Assembly (NCBI GenBank): GCA_012727915.1
Contig: JAAYGD010000037.1
Location: forward strand, 1 to 44,505
Source: Mycoplasmatota bacterium
GTDB taxonomy: Bacteria > Bacillota_I > Bacilli_A > RF39 > UBA660
Reading direction: 5' to 3'
DNA: 44,505 nucleotides
The notes under the pieces were generated by a model. The model had not been told where the DNA came from, did not search any database, and was given only the letters and a program-made list of their open reading frames with translations. This document shows, one piece after another, positions 24,465-32,143 of the stretch; within the stretch, counting starts at the first letter, position 1, and every line of letters starts with the position of its first letter. The translations under genes and the position numbers were made by a program.

Positions 24465-27400
24465 TTATTGATAACAAGTGTAATAACAAGTATCATAACA
24501 TGTGTCATAACATGTATTATAACATGTACCATAACATGTATTATAACATGTGTCATAACATGTACCATAACATGTGTCATAACATGTACCATAACATGTG
24601 TCATAACATGTATCACATTCATAAGATCTATAACAAGAGCCGCTAGCATAATGAGAAGAACCAAATGTTTTTACACAGAATGCACTGCATCCGCCCGCAC
24701 TAGTTATAGAGTAATTACAACCATAGTTTGATTTTACCGGATCATAGCAATAACATGTGCCAATATAATCCCAATAACAATTACAATCATGTGCATTACA
24801 ACTATATGGATTGCAACTATATGGATTACAACTATATGGATTACAACTATATGGGTTACAACTATACGGATTACAACTATATGGGTTACAACTGTATGGA
24901 TTACAATTATGTGGATTGCAGTTATGCGGATTACAATTATATCCATTACAATTATAAGAAGATACTGTTACCTGACAAGCTCCACTATTTCCCGCAACAT
25001 CATATACTATATAAGATCTTGTAGATGTAACATTATAAAATGTTCCCGCTCCACTTGAATATCCACTTCCTCCAGTGTCAGATGCAGTTACCGTTACTGT
25101 TACACCTGATGTTGAACCAATATTTGTCTTTGCTGTTGAACAAGTTGGTGCTGTTTTATCAATTCTTAATGTATACATATCTGAAGATACACTATAATTT
25201 CCTGCTGCATCTAATGCTCTTACATAGAAGTTCCAATTCCCTCCCCATGTTATTCCCCAATTCGTAGGCATTGCTGAAAAGTTTACATTATCATGAGAGT
25301 ATTGATAACTTGTTACTCCTACTACATCTGATGATGATTGTATTTGATATATATTTCTATTTGTCCATGTTCCACTTGGATATATTGCTCCAGATGTAGA
25401 ATCATATCTTAATGTTACAGTTGGTTTTGTTGGTCTATCTGTATCCGGATTTGCTGCACATGCTGATGTTGCTCCTGCCCATACTCCTCCTGATGCTCTA
25501 CTACTTGCGTCGTATGCTGCGACATGTATCCATGAATAGTATGTTGTTCCAGTATAACTTCCATTTGCTTTTAAATATAATGGATTCATATTTGATGAGA
25601 ATGATGTTCCATCTCCACTCCATCTAAATGGATCTGTTGAGCCACTCCATGCTGATATTTGAGCTGCTGTTGGATATACTCTTGCTGTATCACTATTCCA
25701 ACTTGATACATTTCCTAAATCTCTTGATCTATATGCCGTTCCATCAAATATCCATATTCTATATCCTGCTGCTCCTGTTACAGCATTCCAACTTAAACTT
25801 ACTGTCATACGTCCACTATTTACTGTACCAGTTCTTGATATTGCTGTAAATGTTGGTGATCCTAATGTATTTCCACTTACTGATGATGTTTGAGCTGATT
25901 CTACTAATGTTGCACTCCTTGCTTTTACTTTATAATACATTGTAGTAGACGTTGCTAAACTTCCTTGTACATAACTTGTTGATGTTGTTGTTCCAAGTTC
26001 ACTAAATGTTACATTATCTGTACTTGAATATACTACATATGTTGTTCCTGCTGGATTTGAATTTGCATTCCAACTTACCGTTATTTGTTGTCCTTGTGCT
26101 GTAGTCCCTCTTGTTGCTGCTAATGATGTTGGTACATTTACTGTTGTTGCTACACTTCTACTTCCTGTACCTATATTTCCTACTGCATCAATTATTTCAA
26201 ATGATACTGTATATGTTGTTCCTCCTGCTAATCCTGTATATGTATATGATGAACTTGCACTTGTTGTTACTAAACTTCCATTTAAATAATATTTATATGA
26301 TGATATTCCTGAACCAACTTCATTTACTCCTGCTATTGATAATGCTATTGTTGTTGGTGTTGGTGTTGTTGCAAAACTTGTATATGTTGGTATTGTCTTA
26401 TCTATCTTATATGCGTTTGCTACACTGCATGTTGTTGGTGTGCTTAAATTATTTACATTATCTACTGCTCTTGAACATAATGTATATTGTCCTGTTGCTG
26501 TAAATGTTGCTGTTCCTCCAGACGTTGATGGTGTACATGTTGCTCCCGTTGTTGTACTACAATATTGATAATATCCAAATCCGGATTGAGCATCTGCTCC
26601 TCCTCCTATTGTTATAGGTATATCTGCATTTACCCAATCTCTTGATGTTGGTGTATGTGTTGTTACTGCTGGTGGTGTTGTATCTACTCTATTTATTGGT
26701 GATGTACATACTAATGTATTTAATGATCTATCACTTATTGTTACTGTACATGTATTTCCATGTGCTGATCCCGTTGTACATGGCCCACCCGCTACATTTA
26801 TTCCTGATAATACATCTGTACTACTTGCCAATGTAAATGTTTGTGTTCCACTTGCTTTCCATGGACTTGGATTTGGTGTCCATGTTCCACATACTGGTGC
26901 TGTTCTATCGTATACTACTGTTCCTCCACTTAGTCTTATATCATTTGATATTCCAATATTTCCTGCTCTATCCATATATTCTGTTATTAATCCTACTACA
27001 TCCCCTTGTACTAATGTTGATTCTGCTATTGGTATTGTATATGTCTTTGTTACTGTTGATGTATTTATTCCATTTGTTGTTGTTGGTGTTCTTCCATGTA
27101 TTGTTGATGTTAAACTTCTTACTGGTTCTGTAAAGTTTGTTGTCATTGTTATAATATGCCCATTCTTTGCATACTTATTAAATGTATTATTTGATATTAT
27201 TGTTGTACTTGTTATAAGTGGTTTTATATTGTCATATACTACTAATCCCCCACTTGTTACATTTGTTGCTTCTATTCCTTCATTTTCATATATATCTTCA
27301 TAATCTTTTACCAATACTGATAATGCTTGGCTTACTAATAAACTCTCAAATTCTGGTATTTCATATGTTGCTACCCTTGTATTTCCGCTTCCTGTTACTG

Positions 27401-28169
27401 TTGCTGTTCTTCCTCCTATCAATACTGTTGGATCTGTTACTATCTTACTAAATGTTAAATTTAATGTTACTGTCTCTGAATTCCTTACAAATTTATTGTG
27501 ATATATATTATTACTCTCTGCTATCGCTACTGTTACTGCTGGATATGTACTATCTACTACATTTACTACTCTTGTTACTGGATCTCCTACATTTCCTTCA
27601 TTATCTGTTAAAGAATATGTTAATGTATATGTTCCTATTACATCCTTATTTACTGTTCCTGTTACTACTACTAAATCTGTTATTGTATTTCCATGTCTAT
27701 CAAACGCTACATATCCTGGATCCACATATACTTTTCCTTGCAACAAATAATATGGATCTTCTCCCAATAATATTATTGTTGGTTTTATATCTTCTGTTAA
27801 CAAGCTATCATATACTATCTCAAATTTTACATACAAATCTTCTTCTAATGTTACTTTTACTCTTGCATCTACACCTAGTTTTGTTATATCTTCTTCTTCT
27901 ATTAACCCTATATTTTTTAATGTTTCTAAACTTATTATTGTATAATTTCCTACTATCTTTAAATCTTTTGTTACTTCTTTATTATTTATTGTTGCATAAT
28001 CTCTTGCTGCATCTAATACTAATTCTTCTGTATAACTCTTTGATAATTCATCTGAATTTGTTACCATTCTTCTTATACTTGGAGTTGCTATTAAAACTAC
28101 TACTAAAAGTACTAGTATTGTTGCTAACATCTCTATCATTGTAAATCCAGATTTTTTTGCTTTTTTCAT
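24465..28169 (-). CDS. Giant prepilin-like surface protein with cysteine-repeat tail
   Basis: 1234 residues; ATG at 28169 with AAGGAG. The class III (type IV prepilin) signal is [18 protein letters not shown] with Glu at +5 and a hydrophobic helix ([15 protein letters not shown]). After a short pilin-like domain (40-125) comes a DUF5011/HYR-like domain (about 130-206). Then follow invasin-type Ig-like domains (about 207-430), further Ig-like segments and Fn3-like domains (about 650-900), and [18 protein letters not shown] modules. From about 1072 the tail has some 32 Cys: CNPYS-type pentads, a linker, then twelve TCYx tetrads. The helix would join a pilus or pseudopilus and present the rest outside. 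Adhesion, cross-linking or metal binding by the tail is inference. Thr, Ser, Tyr and Cys are enriched, unlike neighbours. Confidence 0.85.
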   Translation of the reverse strand: MKKAKKSGFTMIEMLATILVLLVVVLIATPSIRRMVTNSDELSKSYTEELVLDAARDYATINNKEVTKDLKIVGNYTIISLETLKNIGLIEEEDITKLGVDARVKVTLEEDLYVKFEIVYDSLLTEDIKPTIILLGEDPYYLLQGKVYVDPGYVAFDRHGNTITDLVVVTGTVNKDVIGTYTLTYSLTDNEGNVGDPVTRVVNVVDSTYPAVTVAIAESNNIYHNKFVRNSETVTLNLTFSKIVTDPTVLIGGRTATVTGSGNTRVATYEIPEFESLLVSQALSVLVKDYEDIYENEGIEATNVTSGGLVVYDNIKPLITSTTIISNNTFNKYAKNGHIITMTTNFTEPVRSLTSTIHGRTPTTTNGINTSTVTKTYTIPIAESTLVQGDVVGLITEYMDRAGNIGISNDIRLSGGTVVYDRTAPVCGTWTPNPSPWKASGTQTFTLASSTDVLSGINVAGGPCTTGSAHGNTCTVTISDRSLNTLVCTSPINRVDTTPPAVTTHTPTSRDWVNADIPITIGGGADAQSGFGYYQYCSTTTGATCTPSTSGGTATFTATGQYTLCSRAVDNVNNLSTPTTCSVANAYKIDKTIPTYTSFATTPTPTTIALSIAGVNEVGSGISSYKYYLNGSLVTTSASSSYTYTGLAGGTTYTVSFEIIDAVGNIGTGSRSVATTVNVPTSLAATRGTTAQGQQITVSWNANSNPAGTTYVVYSSTDNVTFSELGTTTSTSYVQGSLATSTTMYYKVKARSATLVESAQTSSVSGNTLGSPTFTAISRTGTVNSGRMTVSLSWNAVTGAAGYRIWIFDGTAYRSRDLGNVSSWNSDTARVYPTAAQISAWSGSTDPFRWSGDGTSFSSNMNPLYLKANGSYTGTTYYSWIHVAAYDASSRASGGVWAGATSACAANPDTDRPTKPTVTLRYDSTSGAIYPSGTWTNRNIYQIQSSSDVVGVTSYQYSHDNVNFSAMPTNWGITWGGNWNFYVRALDAAGNYSVSSDMYTLRIDKTAPTCSTAKTNIGSTSGVTVTVTASDTGGSGYSSGAGTFYNVTSTRSYIVYDVAGNSGACQVTVSSYNCNGYNCNPHNCNPHNCNPYSCNPYSCNPYSCNPYSCNPYSCNPYSCNPYSCNAHDCNCYWDYIGTCYCYDPVKSNYGCNYSITSAGGCSAFCVKTFGSSHYASGSCYRSYECDTCYDTCYGTCYDTCYGTCYDTCYNTCYGTCYNTCYDTCYDTCYYTCYQ
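24468..24611 (-). repeat. 12-bp tandem repeat encoding twelve TCYx units
   Basis: Twelve in-frame units (ACATGTTATGrN-type on the minus strand) encode [12 protein letters not shown] and similar, with Cys every fourth residue up to the last codon. Units are nearly identical in DNA, varying mainly in the fourth codon. Length changes by slippage would keep the frame. Confidence 0.92.
24783..24953 (-). repeat. 15-bp tandem repeat encoding CNPYS-type units
   Basis: Cysteine codons recur exactly every 15 bases twelve times (24948 down to 24783). Seven consecutive units read CNPYS, preceded by CNGYN and two CNPHN units and followed by CNAHD. DNA identity between units is very high, which indicates recent expansion. 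Confidence 0.92.
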
Positions 28170-28190
28170 AAATATACTCCTTAAGAAAAG

Positions 28191-28592
28191 TTATACTTCG
28201 TTTATATCACATAAAACGTTATCGGTTTGATAAGTACCACAAAAAATACACGGAGTGTAAGTATAATTTTCAGTATGAGTTTTAGTAACATATACATATC
28301 CTACACAAAGTGAATTATCAGTTAAATCATAAATTTTAGATAAATAATTGTTATTAGTTAAATCTAATAATCCAATCTTTATTCTTTCATTTAGTATTTG
28401 AGGTAAAGCAATATTATTTTCTAAAACATAATTATTTGATGCTTTTATTATTTCATTTTCTTTTACAGCGTAAGTCTTTAACTTAGTATCATCAATGGAA
28501 ACAAAAACATTTGGAACAATTATTGCCATTATAATTCCTAATACAATTAAAGTTGCTAATACTTCAACTAAGGTAAATGCTTTATAATTCAT
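28191..28592 (-). CDS. Small type IV prepilin-like protein
   Basis: 133 residues. Very short leader MNYKA, then FTLVEVLATLIVLGIIMAIIVP: pilin helix with Glu at +5; the residue before the cut would be Ala in place of the usual Gly, which prepilin peptidases tolerate in some minor pilins. The globular part has four cysteines near the C-terminus (LCVGY, PCIFCGTY, VLCD), enough for two disulfides. GAGGT precedes the ATG. The giant prepilin follows after 21 bases, so both are made together and may form a pseudopilus tip or fibre. Confidence 0.85.
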   Translation of the reverse strand: MNYKAFTLVEVLATLIVLGIIMAIIVPNVFVSIDDTKLKTYAVKENEIIKASNNYVLENNIALPQILNERIKIGLLDLTNNNYLSKIYDLTDNSLCVGYVYVTKTHTENYTYTPCIFCGTYQTDNVLCDINEV

Positions 28593-28621
28593 ATGATTAC
28601 CTCTATTTTCATTCTATTTTT

Positions 28622-28649
28622 ATTATATCATTAAAATAAAAAAAAACAA
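28622..28649 (-). promoter_or_regulatory. Promoter of the prepilin operon
   Basis: Minus strand: -35 TTGTTT, 16-base spacer, -10 TATAAT. The -35 lies inside the 3' arm of the tRNA terminator hairpin, so the two signals overlap. Confidence 0.55.
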
Positions 28650-28662
28650 GAAAATCTTGTTT
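28633..28662 (-). terminator. Terminator of the tRNA-Leu/tRNA-Met unit
   Basis: Stem AAACAAGA/TCTTGTTT (28644-28662) with loop AAA, then a long T-run on the minus strand, directly after tRNA-Met. Confidence 0.85.
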
Positions 28663-28670
28663 ATTTTATA

Positions 28671-28747
28671 TGGTAGCGAGAGAGGGGATCGAACCCCCGA
28701 CCTATCGGGTATGAACCGATCGCTCTAGCCAGCTGAGCTATCTCGCC
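28671..28747 (-). tRNA. tRNA-Met(CAT), elongator
   Basis: 77 bases with encoded CCA. Anticodon stem ATCGG/CCGAT with loop TTCATAC. It lacks the initiator features (C1:A72 mismatch, three G:C pairs in the anticodon stem). The D-, T- and variable regions closely resemble the Bacillus elongator tRNA-Met, so tRNA-Ile2 (lysidine) is less likely. Confidence 0.92.
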
Positions 28748-28754
28748 TTATATA

Positions 28755-28841
28755 TGGTGCTCGTATTCGGACTTGAACCGAAACTCTCTTTCAAGAAATA
28801 GATTTTGAGTCTATCGCGTCTACCAATTCCGCCATACGAGC
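28755..28841 (-). tRNA. tRNA-Leu(CAA)
   Basis: 87 bases with encoded CCA and a long class II variable arm. Acceptor stem GCTCGTA/TACGAGC is perfect. Anticodon stem ATAGA/TCTAT encloses CTCAAAA, anticodon CAA. It is 7 bases upstream of tRNA-Met in the same transcript. Confidence 0.94.
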
Positions 28842-28851
28842 AGACAAAAAG

Positions 28852-28879
28852 ATTATATCATATCTTTTATCTTTGTAAA
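28852..28879 (-). promoter_or_regulatory. Promoter of the tRNA-Leu/tRNA-Met unit
   Basis: Minus strand: -35 TTTACA, 16-base spacer, -10 TATAAT, ending 10 bases before the mature tRNA-Leu 5' end. Confidence 0.7.
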
Positions 28880-28886
28880 CCTTTTT

Positions 28887-29435
28887 TCACTCTTCTTTAT
28901 ACTTATGTGAAAACAAATCAGTTTCTTCATTTATCTCATTTTCTTTTTCTATTTTAGGCAAATCTTCAATAGATTTTAATCCAAAATAATCAAGAAATTC
29001 ATTTGTTGTTTTATATAATATTGGATTTCCTATTGAATCTTTTCTACCACTTTCTTTTAGGAACCCTTTTAATACTAATTTCTTAATTAAACTAACACTG
29101 TTAATACCTCTAATTGTTTCTACTTCCATTCTAGTTATAGGTTGATTATATGCGACAATTGCTAATACTTCTATAGCTTGTTCAGATAGAATATTCTCAC
29201 TTTCTTCAATTAATTTTTTATAATAATCTTTATGCTCCATTTTTGTGGTTAATTTTATAGAATTACCTAAATAATCAATTCTTAATCCTCTATTATCTTT
29301 TTGATACTCTTCTTTTAAATCCAATATTAATCTTTTTGTTTCATCTTCACTTATATTTAAAACACTAGATATTAGGTCTATCGTAATACCATCATCTCCA
29401 ACTACAAACAATAATCCTTCTAAAATTGCAATCAT
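28887..29435 (-). CDS. scpB: Segregation and condensation protein B
   Basis: 182 residues. Two winged-helix domains: the N-terminal one with MIAILEGLLFVVGDDGITIDLIS, the second with the hallmark LSEQAIEVLAIVAYNQPITRMEVETIRGINSVSLIKKLVLKGFLKESGRKDSIGNPILYKTT pattern. It binds ScpA and SMC to form the condensin complex for chromosome compaction and segregation. It starts 1 base after the scpA stop in the standard scpA-scpB order. Confidence 0.96.
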   Translation of the reverse strand: MIAILEGLLFVVGDDGITIDLISSVLNISEDETKRLILDLKEEYQKDNRGLRIDYLGNSIKLTTKMEHKDYYKKLIEESENILSEQAIEVLAIVAYNQPITRMEVETIRGINSVSLIKKLVLKGFLKESGRKDSIGNPILYKTTNEFLDYFGLKSIEDLPKIEKENEINEETDLFSHKYKEE

Positions 29436-29436
29436 A

Positions 29437-30156
29437 TTATACTCCCTTTAAAGAAATGATTATATTATCAAAATTTTTATCTTGTATCATTTCTATTTCA
29501 TCATTTTTTGCCATTTCTAATATTGATAAAAAAGTTACTACTATAAATGATTTTTCTTTAATTTCAAATAAATCAATGAAATTAATTTTAATTTTTTCTT
29601 TTAATAATTTTTTTATACTAATAATTCTCTCTTTAACAGAAAACTCTCTATTTGTAACTGTTGTTTTAAGTGGTTTTTCAAATTCTTTTCTATCTAAAAA
29701 ATTACTCATTGCTAATAACAAATCAGATAATGACAAATTAGTATTCTTTATTTTTAATCCTTCTATATAATCATCATAATTAGATGGAGATTTTGTATAT
29801 ATTTCTTTTCTTCTTTCTTCTAAGTTTCTAAAAGAATCCGTTACCTCTTTATATTTTTTATATTCAATCAATCTATTAATTAAATTATCTTTTGGATCTT
29901 CTTCATATTCATCCTCAATCACTTCTTGAGAAGGAAGAAGAGCTCTTGATTTTAATTCTATTAATTCAGCAGCCATAACTAAATAAGTAGATGCTACATC
30001 TAAATTTAAATCTTCCATTGCTTTAATATATTCTAAATATTGATTTGTAATATCTACTAAGTTAATTTCATAAATGTCAATATTACTCTTTTTTATTAAA
30101 TGCAACAATAAATCTAATGGACCTTCAAAATCATTGATTTTTACTTCATAATTCAT
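29437..30156 (-). CDS. scpA: Segregation and condensation protein A (kleisin)
   Basis: 239 residues. Kleisin N-terminus FEGPLDLLLHLIKKSNIDIYEINLVDITNQYLEYI, then LDVASTYLVMAAELIELKSRALLP, a charged linker, and a C-terminal winged helix (FIDLFEIKEKSFIVVTFLSILEMAKNDEIEMIQ). It bridges the SMC heads. It follows the flippase-like gene by 1 base, and scpB is next. Confidence 0.96.
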   Translation of the reverse strand: MNYEVKINDFEGPLDLLLHLIKKSNIDIYEINLVDITNQYLEYIKAMEDLNLDVASTYLVMAAELIELKSRALLPSQEVIEDEYEEDPKDNLINRLIEYKKYKEVTDSFRNLEERRKEIYTKSPSNYDDYIEGLKIKNTNLSLSDLLLAMSNFLDRKEFEKPLKTTVTNREFSVKERIISIKKLLKEKIKINFIDLFEIKEKSFIVVTFLSILEMAKNDEIEMIQDKNFDNIIISLKGV

Positions 30157-30157
30157 A

Positions 30158-31792
30158 CTATACTCTCTTTTTTAATTTTGACTTAATCTTATCAAAAATA
30201 GTGTTTCCAAATATTTCATAAAATGATTTGTTCTTTATCATTATTAACATATATATAATAGTTCCAATTATGGCATAAACACCTGCGATAACAAATGATA
30301 TCAATCTACTTTGAGTTTCCATTGGAATAATAAATTGCATTAACATCATAACTATTACCATAATAGTAGTACCAAATAGAATTTGTCCAATTTTTTTAAA
30401 AGAACTTTTATAATTTATATCAATTTTATTTTTTATATAATAAAAATTAATTAAAGCTGATACTCCAAATGCAATAATAGAAGATACTGTTAATCCATGA
30501 GCTGGATGCATTCCAATATATTCCATTAAATTCATCATAGGAATATTAAATATTAGTTTCAATATTAAACCAATAATTCCTGTTACTATTACTATTTTAG
30601 ACATTGAAATACAATTTAAAACAGAACAAGTAAGATTATAAACTACTACAAATATTGTTCTAATTATAAAAACTTGAAATATTAGTGTTCCCAATTCACT
30701 ATAACCATAAAATACAGTCCAAATAGGCTCTGATAAAATCGACATCATAAATACTAAAGGGACAACCACAAACAATAATGCTTGAATACTAGTATTAACT
30801 TTTTTTCTAATGTCTTCTTTATCTCCTTTTGCATAACTACTATTAATATTTGGGATCATACTTACTATTATTCCTACAGAAATAGAATATACAACTGCAT
30901 CTAATTTTGTACCCCAAGTAGATATTATGCTAGTTACAGCTTCTGCATCAGTTATTAAATAACCCAAATTAACCATAGTTTTATTTAAATTTGCTAAATC
31001 AACAAACTTATAACCAGATCTAACTACATCTATTAATATAAAAGGAACTGCATAAATAATAATCGTTTTAATTATATGTAATGCTTTAATTTTCTTTTCT
31101 TCTTCTTTTATTTCACCTATCTCTTTTATATTTTTTTGTTTTTTTATTTTCAAAAATAAATATAAATACGCAAATAAAGCACCAACAGTTGCACCAAATA
31201 CAGCAACTCCAACTGAATAAGTTAATCCAATTTTAAATACATACAAGGATAAATAAATACCAACTAACAAAAATGTAACTCTTGAAATTTGTTCAATTAC
31301 TTGACTCAATGAACTAGCAGTAATATATTTATGTCCTTGAAGATAACCTCTTGAAACACTAAGTATAGGAACAACCAATAATGCTGTTGCAATTACTCTT
31401 ATTACAAAAGATACTTCTTCTATTGTATTTCCACCTTTAATGTCTCCAATAAACATATAACCAATTTGTTCTGAAAAAACAAACATAAGTATAAAGCCTA
31501 TTAATCCCAAAGTAGTAATAAATATTTTACCAATTTTATATGCTTTTTCTTTTGCATAATGATACTCTAAAGCTTCATATTCACTAGTAATTTTACTAAT
31601 AGCAAAAGGAACTCCCGCAATAGAAATTCCTAAAAATAGAGAATATATAGAGTAAGCATATCCATATAATGCTCCTCCTTTTTCTCCAATCATTGGATAT
31701 AATATAATAGCATATAAAACTCCAATTATTCTACTAATTACAATTGAAGATGTTGCTACAACTGCTCCAGACATAAAAGAATTTTTTTTCAT
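30158..31792 (-). CDS. MATE/MOP-superfamily flippase, MurJ (YtgP/SpoVB)-like
   Basis: 544 residues. The ATG at 31792 has AAGGTGA and is preferred to the GTG at 31801. About 14 hydrophobic helices are visible, starting SGAVVATSSIVISRIIGVLYAIILYPMIG; YGYAYSIYSLFLGISIAGVPFAISK and SRGYLQGHKYITASSLSQVIEQISR are the usual motifs of the YtgP/SpoVB branch. These proteins flip undecaprenyl-linked intermediates, and YtgP acts as lipid II flippase (MurJ) in Bacillus. With the Mur ligases nearby, lipid II export is the likely job; another polysaccharide substrate cannot be excluded. Confidence 0.85.
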   Translation of the reverse strand: MKKNSFMSGAVVATSSIVISRIIGVLYAIILYPMIGEKGGALYGYAYSIYSLFLGISIAGVPFAISKITSEYEALEYHYAKEKAYKIGKIFITTLGLIGFILMFVFSEQIGYMFIGDIKGGNTIEEVSFVIRVIATALLVVPILSVSRGYLQGHKYITASSLSQVIEQISRVTFLLVGIYLSLYVFKIGLTYSVGVAVFGATVGALFAYLYLFLKIKKQKNIKEIGEIKEEEKKIKALHIIKTIIIYAVPFILIDVVRSGYKFVDLANLNKTMVNLGYLITDAEAVTSIISTWGTKLDAVVYSISVGIIVSMIPNINSSYAKGDKEDIRKKVNTSIQALLFVVVPLVFMMSILSEPIWTVFYGYSELGTLIFQVFIIRTIFVVVYNLTCSVLNCISMSKIVIVTGIIGLILKLIFNIPMMNLMEYIGMHPAHGLTVSSIIAFGVSALINFYYIKNKIDINYKSSFKKIGQILFGTTIMVIVMMLMQFIIPMETQSRLISFVIAGVYAIIGTIIYMLIMIKNKSFYEIFGNTIFDKIKSKLKKRV

Positions 31793-31797
31793 TATAA

Positions 31798-32133
31798 TCA
31801 CCTTCTAGATTTGTAATAATGCCCCAAAAACATATACAATAAATATATTAATATAATTGTTACAAGCATTACAATAATAATCTTAAATAACAAAATATCA
31901 ATAAAGTTTATTATAGCATATCCAACAACTAATATAAAAGAATTTACAATTGAAATACTTGTATATAAACCTCTATATTCTTCTTTTTTAAAGTTTAATT
32001 TATATTTAGATTCCAAATATATTATTTCCATTATTTTTTTACCAGGTCTATATTTATTTTTAAAATAAAAATAAATTCTATAAAAAATAAAAACAAATAT
32101 AAAAATTATACTGTAGATAACAAAATAATCCAT
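31798..32133 (-). CDS. Small membrane protein of unknown function
   Basis: 111 residues: an N-terminal helix (FVIYSIIFIFVFIFYRIYFYF), a basic loop (YRPGKKIMEIIYLESKYKLNFKKEEYRG) and two C-terminal helices, so three membrane passes. No family recognised. It lies between the GH31 glucosidase (10-base gap) and the flippase (its TGA is 5 bases before that ATG), so it is part of the same transcript and may assist the flippase. Confidence 0.75.
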   Translation of the reverse strand: MDYFVIYSIIFIFVFIFYRIYFYFKNKYRPGKKIMEIIYLESKYKLNFKKEEYRGLYTSISIVNSFILVVGYAIINFIDILLFKIIIVMLVTIILIYLLYMFLGHYYKSRR

Positions 32134-32143
32134 ATATCCTCCT

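Noticed and set aside
24468-24953. CRISPR-like regular repeats
   Set aside because: Units are 12 and 15 bp, contiguous, without spacers, in frame, and encode the tail of an open gene. No cas genes are present.
25040-28144. Many long plus-strand frames rich in Leu/Met/His opposite the giant prepilin
   Set aside because: They mirror the Thr/Val/Asn/Ser-rich minus-strand gene, whose codons give few stops on the opposite strand. They have no consistent ribosome sites and are low-complexity Leu runs.
28671-28747. Initiator tRNA-fMet
   Set aside because: The 1:72 pair is G:T and not a C:A mismatch, and the anticodon stem lacks the three G:C pairs of initiators.
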